This document shows, one piece after another, positions 8,949-16,206 of a DNA stretch of 64,000 nucleotides (positions are counted from its first letter, which is position 1; each line of letters starts with the position of its first letter). The position numbers and the translations under genes were made by a program. Below the pieces are notes generated by a model. The model saw only the letters and a list, made by a program, of their open reading frames with translations. It did no database searches and had not been told where the DNA came from. The stretch comes from an uncultured Lachnospiraceae bacterium. GTDB taxonomy: Bacteria > Bacillota > Clostridia > Lachnospirales > Lachnospiraceae. Location: NCBI GenBank assembly GCA_902787715.1, contig CADAHQ010000008.1, forward strand, positions 1 through 64,000. The letters are read 5' to 3'.

Positions 8949-10751
8949 ATGGCAGAACAACAAAAAGAACGCAAGGACATTGCGGAAGAATACCTGTGGG
9001 ATCTGACGTCCCTTTTCGCCGACGATGCGGCTTGGGAGAAGGAGTGTGCGAAGCTCACGGAAGACATCGGTGAGCTTGAGAAGTTCCGCGGAAGACTCGG
9101 CGAGTCGGCGGAGACCGTAGCGGAGGCGTACAAGCTTTTGTACGACCTGAGCGCAAGGCTTGAGGCGATGCACGGCTATGCTTTCCAGCGCCGTACCGAG
9201 GATGCGCGTGTCGCTGCATCCCAGAACATGGTGACCAAGGCGGACTCCGTGTACGTCCGTTTCATGGGCGCCGCTTCGTTCCTGCAGCCTGAGCTTCTCT
9301 CCCTTCCGGACGAGACTCTCGAGGCATACCGCACCTCTGCGGCCCTGGCTCCGTACAAGCATAATTTTGAGGATGCCCTTCGGTCGAAACCCCATACGCT
9401 GAGTGCAGCGGAAGAGGCCATTGTGGCTGCATTTGGCGAGATTCGCGGAGCCGGCGGGGACATCGCCGACATGCTGATGGACGCCGACATGAAATTCGAC
9501 GACATCAAAAACCCCGAGGATCCGGAGCATCCGCTTCCTCTTACCCACGCCAACTACATCTCCTACCAGGAGAGCAAGAACCGCGCCATCCGCAAGGGTG
9601 CCTTTGACAACCTTTACAAGGCCTACGGCGAGCTAAACAACACCTTCGGCGCTACGTACTTAAACACGCTGAAGGAAAGCACCCTGATGGCGAACATGCG
9701 CCACTACGAGTCGGCCCGGGCAGAGTCCCTTTCGGGCTACAACATTCCGGAGTCCGTGTACGACAACCTCGTTTCCACCGTGCACGATTTCCTTCCGGAG
9801 ATGTATCGCTACCTGCGCCTTCGGAAGAAGCTCCTCGGCCTTGACGAGCTTCACTACTACGACATTTACACGCCGATCACCAAGGATCTCTCGGTTTCCT
9901 ACACCTACGACGAGGCGAAGGAGCTGCTCCTTGCAGCGGTGGCTCCTCTCGGTGAAAACTACGTGGAGACCGTAAAAAAGGGCCTTGCTTCCCGCTGGGT
10001 GGACGTATTCCCGAACGCAGGCAAGCGGAGCGGTGCGTACTCCATCGGGTCCAACAAGGAGACCCCTCATATTTCGATGAATTTTACGGGGACCCTCGAT
10101 TCCGTTTCGACCCTCTGCCACGAGATGGGGCACTCGATGCACACCTACTTAACGCACCAGAATCAGCCGCCGCAGTACGATGACTACTCGCTCTTCATCG
10201 CCGAGGTGGCTTCCACGGTCAACGAAAATCTCCTCGTAGAGCATCTTCTCTCGAAGACCGAGGACCCCACGATGCAGCTGTTCCTGATCAATCAGTACCT
10301 GGAGAACTTCCGCGGAACCATTTTCCGCCAGACCATGTTTGCGGAGTTTGAGCAGATTGCGCACAAGCGCGTTCAAAACGGCGAGAGCGCTTCGCCCGAG
10401 GATCTCAACAAGATTTATCTCGACCTGATTAAGCTCTACTTCGGCGACGAGATTGTCATCGACGAGGCCGTAAAATACGAGTGGTCCCGCATCCCGCACT
10501 TCTACCGCCCGTTCTACGTTTACCAGTACGCCACCGGTTACTCCTCGGCGGTTGCTCTTTCGGAGGGCATCCTCAAGGAGGGCGCTCCCGCAGTGAAGCG
10601 CTACCTCGAGTTCCTCTCCTTAGGTGATTCGGTCTATCCGCTGGAGGCTCTCGCCCACGGCGGCGTCGACCTCTCCACTCCGGAGCCCGTCGCCAAGGCC
10701 CTCAGGAAATTCAGCCAGCTGCTGGATCGGGTTGAGGAGTTGACGAAGTAA
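8949..10751 (+). CDS. pepF: Oligoendopeptidase F (M3B metallopeptidase)
   Basis: 600 aa, the usual length. A cytosolic zinc endopeptidase that cuts short peptides. The zinc site HEMGHSMH (HExxH) occurs in LCHEMGHSMHTY at about residues 389-396, and downstream Glu residues in LFIAEVASTVNE complete the M3 signature. The N-terminal oligopeptidase F domain is present. The ATG at 8949 follows GGAGGAATTACCT. Monocistronic, with its own promoter. A long perfect hairpin lies 68 bp after the stop. Confidence 0.95.
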   Translation: MAEQQKERKDIAEEYLWDLTSLFADDAAWEKECAKLTEDIGELEKFRGRLGESAETVAEAYKLLYDLSARLEAMHGYAFQRRTEDARVAASQNMVTKADSVYVRFMGAASFLQPELLSLPDETLEAYRTSAALAPYKHNFEDALRSKPHTLSAAEEAIVAAFGEIRGAGGDIADMLMDADMKFDDIKNPEDPEHPLPLTHANYISYQESKNRAIRKGAFDNLYKAYGELNNTFGATYLNTLKESTLMANMRHYESARAESLSGYNIPESVYDNLVSTVHDFLPEMYRYLRLRKKLLGLDELHYYDIYTPITKDLSVSYTYDEAKELLLAAVAPLGENYVETVKKGLASRWVDVFPNAGKRSGAYSIGSNKETPHISMNFTGTLDSVSTLCHEMGHSMHTYLTHQNQPPQYDDYSLFIAEVASTVNENLLVEHLLSKTEDPTMQLFLINQYLENFRGTIFRQTMFAEFEQIAHKRVQNGESASPEDLNKIYLDLIKLYFGDEIVIDEAVKYEWSRIPHFYRPFYVYQYATGYSSAVALSEGILKEGAPAVKRYLEFLSLGDSVYPLEALAHGGVDLSTPEPVAKALRKFSQLLDRVEELTK

Positions 10752-10819
10752 GGCCCGTTCTATAATCCGCGGGCTTCCCTGAACATATTTCGAGAACCAA
10801 AAGACGCGTCGCGGCAGAT

Positions 10820-10866
10820 GATATGTACCCTCCTTACTGGACAAACCAGTAAGGAGGGTACATATC
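10820..10866. repeat. Perfect 21-bp stem hairpin
   Basis: Perfect inverted repeat with 21-bp arms (10820-10840 and 10846-10866) and a 5-nt loop ACAAA, between pepF and the convergent gene at 10913. It lacks an adjacent T run on either strand, so it is not a standard terminator, though it may stop or stabilise both converging transcripts. Confidence 0.8.
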
Positions 10867-10912
10867 AAAATTGCCGGGCGCTTTTTTGTTCAAAAAATTC
10901 CATGTTGATATT

Positions 10913-11389
10913 TTATCGGTACTTTATACCGGGACGACCGATGATATCCAACGATATTGTGTATTCAATCAGCACCTTGCTATCTGAAACGACCACATTC
11001 AAACCATCAATAATCTTGTTGTCAATCAAAGAAAACAACACCCCCGCATGCTCCTTCTTTTCAAAATATTCGTATTGGCCTGTCATCTCGCTTTCTCCGA
11101 TGCTACCTCTGAAGGGCTTGCATTCTTCGCCCTGCAGATGCTTCCAGCCTTCTTCGAGCAGTTCTTTTTTCAACGTCTGATACTCCTCAGCAGTCATCTC
11201 CAGTCGCTCAACGCGCAAGCTGCCGAAGAAGTCATTATCCTCAGTTATTGTCTCCACGGCATATTTTTCAAACCGCTTGATATGTTTCTTATACTCAAGA
11301 TATGGTTGAACATGCGCCGGTATAACATACACAATACCGAGAACTAGGAAAATTGATAGTATAATGATAATCATTGTTTTTTTCTTCAT
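10913..11389 (-). CDS. Small membrane-anchored protein, candidate immunity partner
   Basis: 158 aa of unknown family. One N-terminal transmembrane helix (about residues 4-24, IIIILSIFLVLGIVYVI) is followed by a charged alpha/beta domain predicted outside the membrane. I chose the ATG at 11389 because GGAGG lies 5 nt upstream; the longer ORF reaching back into the Rhs gene is less likely. It begins 17 bp after the stop of the Rhs-type gene and shares its lower GC content, so it is probably co-transcribed and co-inherited. By analogy with polymorphic toxin loci it could neutralise the Rhs C-terminal domain, but no direct sequence evidence shows this. Confidence 0.65.
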   Translation of the reverse strand: MKKKTMIIIILSIFLVLGIVYVIPAHVQPYLEYKKHIKRFEKYAVETITEDNDFFGSLRVERLEMTAEEYQTLKKELLEEGWKHLQGEECKPFRGSIGESEMTGQYEYFEKKEHAGVLFSLIDNKIIDGLNVVVSDSKVLIEYTISLDIIGRPGIKYR

Positions 11390-11406
11390 GGTAACCTCCA
11401 TCTTTG

Positions 11407-14400
11407 CTAAAAACCGAAATACGAAAGCATCTGAGTAATCGTTCTCTTGGTATATCCCATGGCGTAATAAACACTGCCCCCCAAATAATTCTGTCCATTT
11501 CTTCTTGGCGCATACACCATCCAACCTATCGCGTTTCTTTTGGATCCCGCAGGACACCACCTCCTGAACTCACTATTGGTAATACATAACCCGTAAAACT
11601 CCTTGCCGGTCCCGCCCGGTACAACTGTGCCATCTGCGGCTACAATCAAAGCGCGAGTAACCTTTGTGAACGCCCAAGCAATATTGCTGGTAGCCCAGTC
11701 TTGATGTCCACAATTACATGCATATATGATTAGCACATCAAAGATCCTGTACTTCAAATTTTTGATAGTAGCTATATCCATATCAACTGTCGCATCAGAA
11801 GATCCAACATCTATTGGCGTTCCGTGCATATTAAGACAAACAACGTTTCTTCTCCCCCACTTACTATCATTATTCCAAAATTTAACGAAATCCGACGTCT
11901 CATTCAAAGTCACTTGGTCAGTACGAGTAGTATTCCCATTTCTCCCCAATTTACTATCAATTTGTGAAGTAATCGCTTCCTTACTCCCATCATGCAAAAC
12001 ATCGAAAGTGGAGAAAACTAGATTCAAATATGCGTATTGTCCAAAAGCATCGCAGTATATCACCGGATTATTTCCACAGTACACAAACAGGCTTTCCATA
12101 TCCTCTTCAGAACCGTAAAAGAAGCTTTCGAAATCATCATAGGAGATGAACCGCTTGGTTTGCGGGTCATAATATCTGGACTCCAGATAATAGAAGCCGG
12201 TCTCGTTATCGTAATAGTATCCGCGATAACGAATGGGATTTCTTTTAGCAAGAACCTGGTCGCCGGTGATTCCGGTGATAACACCCCAGAGGTCATACTC
12301 ATAAGTGCAACGCTGATTTCCGTTAGAATCCAGAATACCGACGACATCTCCGAAGAGGTCATAACGGTAGTAGTAACTCTGCCCGTTCCACTCGAAGCCG
12401 ACAAGCTCAAAGTTCCCATCATACGTAAAATACATCGGGTCATCGGACAATTCCGCAATCAAGTCATAGCTTTCATAAATAAATCTGGTAACGGCTCCGT
12501 TTACGTTCTTTTCATCGCGAAGGCCCTTTTGATCGTAACTGTATGACGCCTGTGTAGTTCCAAGGGAAACATCCGCCAGCTTTCCGGCAGCCCAAGTAAA
12601 CATCGCACCGTTATAATAGCTAACCGGCTTTCCAAGTGTATCATAGGAAATCGTTCTGCCATCATAGCTTCTCAACTCATCCGACCATGTATTACTGTAG
12701 GAATAAGTATGAAGTGTTTGCTGTCCATTTGCAGTAGTTTTAACGCTTTTTATATTTCCATAGGTATCATACGCGTATTCATTAATTGTTGTCTCTGAAC
12801 TACCGACTATAGTTGCAGTGTCTTTGATTATATACCCTCTTGCATTAAATTGTATAGCATATGTGTAATCACCGATACGGTATTGTAACGTCCTGGTTTT
12901 AGCATCGGATGAAAGGATTTCTCCCACAACTTCGGATGGAATTGCGGAACCGTCACTTCCGTCAGTCAAAAGGAGAATGTCACCATAGGCATACGCATTA
13001 TCCTGGCAATTCACCTTCTGCGTTTTCGCCAAATCACCGAAGGTATAATTTGCCTGATAAAGCGGAAAAGCATAGGTATAGTGGATAGAATACTCGGTCG
13101 CATCAATGGTTACATAGTTTCCGTAAGCATCATAAGTGAATGACGCATACGGAACTCCGTCTTTTGCCAAAGTCGCCATCAAATCAAGCTCATCATAGGT
13201 CATAGAATAGTTGTGCCGATTTCGAAACTCGACGAGATTCATGGCTTCGTCAACGCAGTATATTTCCGGAATTGTATCAAAAAAATCAACACGACTTCCA
13301 TTTTCCGTTTGCTCAATTTCCTTAATCAACGTATCATTAACAAAATACCGAATATAAGTGTCTGTCTCCGTAATGGTATACTTGTTGTTTCCGACATAAA
13401 GGTTTTTCAGTCGGTCATCTTCGTACTCATAACGGAGGTTTTTCTCGGTTCCATCGGAAAATGACACTTTTATACGGGACACCCGATAGGGGTTATCTAA
13501 TTCCTCATAAAAGTATTGCTTTGTAAAATCCTCTGCCGTGAAGCTTACATCCCGTTGCAGGAGCCGATCATAGCAGGTGGTTCCATATTCATCCCTTAGG
13601 AACTGATAGAAATCAGGATTTGGAAAAGAGTCCGGCGTATCGGGATCGGTTTCCGAAAGCCAAAGTTCAAAGGAATCGGTCACCCCATCAGAATCGGAAT
13701 CCGGTCCAAAAGAAGTGTACCAGATATCGTCTTCAATCTCAAGGGTCACCGGGTCTGCCTTCATGGTGAAGCCAAATGCGTTCGTAAAAACGGCAGCCAA
13801 ATCGGTATACTGGCTCCAGAATTCGGGAATCTCCATTTCCTTAGAAACCCCTGTTTGTATCAACAAAAAGGCGTTGTCACCTTCTCTCCGTCCGTAGATA
13901 TCCATGGTTTCAATCGCGAAATTAGCATAACCATAGAGGATATTTTTCCCCTCCTCTCCGTACAGTGAGAGTTGCGCAATTTTGTCTTTTGCGCCGGTCC
14001 GAACGATGTCGCTGATTGTGTTGTCGGTTTGGTAAGAGCTGGTATAAATAACTATTTTCTTTGCTGTAATTGCATCATTTACAACCGTCTTACTACCGGA
14101 AATTGTAACTGCATTTGCCGCACACACAGCTCCATCCGCAATTAAGTTTGAACAATAGAAATTGACGGACCCATTTGTGGAAACCAAAAACGCTCCTTCC
14201 GCTATGGTTACCTTTGAAGCAGAGATGGTGATATCTCCGATTGCGACAATGGGTTGATTAATCGTTATTTGTGACCCAGAAAGAGAAACCTGACCGGTTA
14301 CATATTTTGCCGAAGTTATAGCAAGCGTAGATCCGGAGAAGGAAATACTATTCTTGATTTCGGTTTCTTCCGAAAGCAGCCCGAGAAGATTGTTTCGAAC

Positions 14401-14601
14401 CTCCGGCAGTGAAAGGCTCAGCGGTGGAGATTCCAAAGCAGACCCATTTACAGAAATCTGATTAGCAAAAAGAACCGCATTATTACCAGATAAATTCACG
14501 CCCTGTTTCTTTCCGCCTTTGCCTGCCTGTGCAATGTTGATATTCACAAAAAGCGAGAATACCATTGCTGTTAACAGAATAATCGAGATTGGTCTTCGCA
14601 T
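11407..14601 (-). CDS. Rhs/YD-repeat secreted protein with caspase-like C-terminal domain
   Basis: 1064 aa. The signal peptide (about 1-26, ending AQA) is followed by a repetitive SGS-rich beta region (about 45-220) resembling polymer-forming or beta-helix proteins, and an Asp-rich Ca-binding-like segment DSDSDGVTDSFELW (about 300). YD repeats run from about 360 to 850 and end in an Rhs core-like stretch (RYRGYYYDNETGFYYLESRY, then RFISYDD and NNPVIYCDAFGQ). The last ~209 residues form a distinct domain in which a hydrophobic strand ends in NMHG (His 926) and a second ends in IIYACNCG (Cys 962). This HG/AC pair is the signature of clan CD (caspase-like) peptidases. The gene looks AT-richer than its surroundings, suggesting transfer. 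A polymorphic toxin role is inferred. Confidence 0.75.
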   Translation of the reverse strand: MRRPISIILLTAMVFSLFVNINIAQAGKGGKKQGVNLSGNNAVLFANQISVNGSALESPPLSLSLPEVRNNLLGLLSEETEIKNSISFSGSTLAITSAKYVTGQVSLSGSQITINQPIVAIGDITISASKVTIAEGAFLVSTNGSVNFYCSNLIADGAVCAANAVTISGSKTVVNDAITAKKIVIYTSSYQTDNTISDIVRTGAKDKIAQLSLYGEEGKNILYGYANFAIETMDIYGRREGDNAFLLIQTGVSKEMEIPEFWSQYTDLAAVFTNAFGFTMKADPVTLEIEDDIWYTSFGPDSDSDGVTDSFELWLSETDPDTPDSFPNPDFYQFLRDEYGTTCYDRLLQRDVSFTAEDFTKQYFYEELDNPYRVSRIKVSFSDGTEKNLRYEYEDDRLKNLYVGNNKYTITETDTYIRYFVNDTLIKEIEQTENGSRVDFFDTIPEIYCVDEAMNLVEFRNRHNYSMTYDELDLMATLAKDGVPYASFTYDAYGNYVTIDATEYSIHYTYAFPLYQANYTFGDLAKTQKVNCQDNAYAYGDILLLTDGSDGSAIPSEVVGEILSSDAKTRTLQYRIGDYTYAIQFNARGYIIKDTATIVGSSETTINEYAYDTYGNIKSVKTTANGQQTLHTYSYSNTWSDELRSYDGRTISYDTLGKPVSYYNGAMFTWAAGKLADVSLGTTQASYSYDQKGLRDEKNVNGAVTRFIYESYDLIAELSDDPMYFTYDGNFELVGFEWNGQSYYYRYDLFGDVVGILDSNGNQRCTYEYDLWGVITGITGDQVLAKRNPIRYRGYYYDNETGFYYLESRYYDPQTKRFISYDDFESFFYGSEEDMESLFVYCGNNPVIYCDAFGQYAYLNLVFSTFDVLHDGSKEAITSQIDSKLGRNGNTTRTDQVTLNETSDFVKFWNNDSKWGRRNVVCLNMHGTPIDVGSSDATVDMDIATIKNLKYRIFDVLIIYACNCGHQDWATSNIAWAFTKVTRALIVAADGTVVPGGTGKEFYGLCITNSEFRRWCPAGSKRNAIGWMVYAPRRNGQNYLGGSVYYAMGYTKRTITQMLSYFGF

Positions 14602-14642
14602 GTTTTAACACCCCCATGTGTTGTAATGTCTTCTGTCTTTCC

Positions 14643-14671
14643 ATCATAGCCACCCAATCACGCAGAAGCAA
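14643..14671 (-). promoter_or_regulatory. Promoter of the Rhs-type gene
   Basis: Minus-strand TTGCTT (14666-14671), 17-bp spacer, TATGAT (14643-14648), 42 bp before the start codon. GGGGG lies 9 nt before the ATG. Confidence 0.65.
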
Positions 14672-14729
14672 CAACATTTGGATGAACGACACATTTTTTT
14701 GATGAACGACATAAAAGCAGCGCTAAAAA

Positions 14730-14763
14730 GGGCGGTATATGCAAAAACTTCGCATATCCGCCC
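14730..14763. terminator. Terminator ending the ABC operon
   Basis: GGGCGG-T-ATATGC pairs with GCATATCCGCCC around an A-rich loop. On the minus strand CTTTTTAG follows it, 17 bp beyond the stop of the 172-aa gene; a T run also follows on the plus strand. Confidence 0.8.
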
Positions 14764-14780
14764 GCTTTTTCCATTCCATA

Positions 14781-15299
14781 TCAGAATATAAACTTCTCGC
14801 CCTCATACTCGGACAGTTGACACCCTTGCGCAAAAAAGCGATAAAACACAACCGCACGCAGAAAATCCATCCGGGACAGCTTCACTTCCTTCCTTCCCGA
14901 CCTGCGCAACTCCTCCCCGTTTTGCCTCCAAACGGTCTTTCTCAGAAAATACCCGGTGCACTTATGGAACGGAATTTCTTTCTGTCCCCATCCGCGGTCA
15001 ACCCACTTCCATCCGGGATAATTGCAACCGTTGAGCGTGAGCTTATCATTCCAGATTTCTTCATTGTGGACCTGGACAATCCATTGTCCGGACGCGCCCG
15101 GAATTCCGTCATCGTACTCGACGCCGAACTCCAGGTCGAACATTTCTTTGATAGAAGGATCCTTCGGATCGAACTCCGTTTTGTATACTCCCGCCACCGT
15201 GTAGACCGACTCGGGCGACAGTTTCTCCGTCGAATACATGTAGAATTTGTCCAAAAACTCATACGCCAGATGCAGGCATCCGTTCTTCTCTAAAAACAT
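14781..15299 (-). CDS. Hypothetical protein, last gene of the ABC importer operon
   Basis: 172 aa, no recognised family. It has no signal peptide or membrane helix, so it is probably cytoplasmic. It is rich in aromatic and charged residues, with several Trp (WKWVDRGWGQ) and scattered Cys. It lies 20 bp after the 291-aa gene and ends at a strong terminator, so both probably belong to the tail of the ABC transporter operon. Repeated use of an IW..KLTL..CNYPGWKW stretch suggests a compact beta fold, but no function can be assigned. Confidence 0.6.
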   Translation of the reverse strand: MFLEKNGCLHLAYEFLDKFYMYSTEKLSPESVYTVAGVYKTEFDPKDPSIKEMFDLEFGVEYDDGIPGASGQWIVQVHNEEIWNDKLTLNGCNYPGWKWVDRGWGQKEIPFHKCTGYFLRKTVWRQNGEELRRSGRKEVKLSRMDFLRAVVFYRFFAQGCQLSEYEGEKFIF

Positions 15300-15319
15300 G
15301 CGACCACCTCACCTTGTGC

Positions 15320-16195
15320 TTATCCCTTTCGGGAACCTTCCTTAAGCTCCTGTTCCGCCAGGTCGAGGACCTTTCTCATCTCCTCTGTAAGGAGTACGAT
15401 GTCGGTAAGCCGTTGTCTTGCGTCACTCTCCGGAAGATTTTCGTAATCAACCCGGAACAACTCCCTCTTGTCGGTCCGACGGTAATTCTTTCCGGTTGCT
15501 CCCTCCAGGCTGTACTCGTGGTCGATTTTGACCGTGAGCCACAATCTTCCCGGCTCTGTCAAAACCTGCCCGTACCCGAAGCGGTCCTCCTCACTCACGT
15601 CATCCTTCAAGGAAAACTCCCGCAACGCCTGCGCGTATCGAAAGCCGTTCTCCGGCTTCTCGATCTCCGCCCGCATTGCCGCTGCGAGTTCCCCGATGGT
15701 GTAGGGGTTATTTTCCGCGACAAATGCCTTCTCCTCCTCGATCATGGCTTCCGTCGGCCACAGTTCATTGACAAGCCTTGTGTGCTCTCTGGTCTCTTCG
15801 CCGGTAAGCCACTCTCGGCGCTCTTCGTTCTCCGCGCCGTACAACTCCAATTCCCAGCGCATCCAGAAAACCGCCTGTTGAAACATACTCATGTAACGGC
15901 TGTGGGCTGCATTTGTCTCCTCGGGGGTATTTCCCGGAAGAGGGATTTCAAAGAAATCAGCCTCCCTCTTGGACACGGTCCCGCCCATGTCGTACTCCAT
16001 CGAATACGAGCCCTTCAGGACAGCCCTTTTGCTGTCATAGTCGCTTCCAATCCACGCTCCCGACGGAAGCATCAGATCCGGATCGAGCATGCGTATCTTT
16101 TCGCCGAAGCCGTACTCTTTGATCCCCGGCATTTCCCGGAAAATCGCCCGAAACGTATCCATGTCCATGAACGATACATTGCTTCCGACTCTCAT
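15320..16195 (-). CDS. Hypothetical protein coupled to the ABC ATPase gene
   Basis: 291 aa, unrecognised. Soluble, acidic and helix-rich; the middle (about 95-200) is dense in Glu/Arg helices, and TVKIDHEYSLEG with FRVDYENLPESDARQRL resembles small beta/alpha modules. It begins 11 bp after the transporter ATPase stop, and the GGAG ribosome site (AAAGGAGCAGCAG then ATG) abuts that stop codon, so translation is likely coupled. Its position suggests a link to the imported peptide or metal, but nothing in the sequence names one. Confidence 0.62.
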   Translation of the reverse strand: MRVGSNVSFMDMDTFRAIFREMPGIKEYGFGEKIRMLDPDLMLPSGAWIGSDYDSKRAVLKGSYSMEYDMGGTVSKREADFFEIPLPGNTPEETNAAHSRYMSMFQQAVFWMRWELELYGAENEERREWLTGEETREHTRLVNELWPTEAMIEEEKAFVAENNPYTIGELAAAMRAEIEKPENGFRYAQALREFSLKDDVSEEDRFGYGQVLTEPGRLWLTVKIDHEYSLEGATGKNYRRTDKRELFRVDYENLPESDARQRLTDIVLLTEEMRKVLDLAEQELKEGSRKG

Positions 16196-16206
16196 CTGCT
16201 GCTCCT

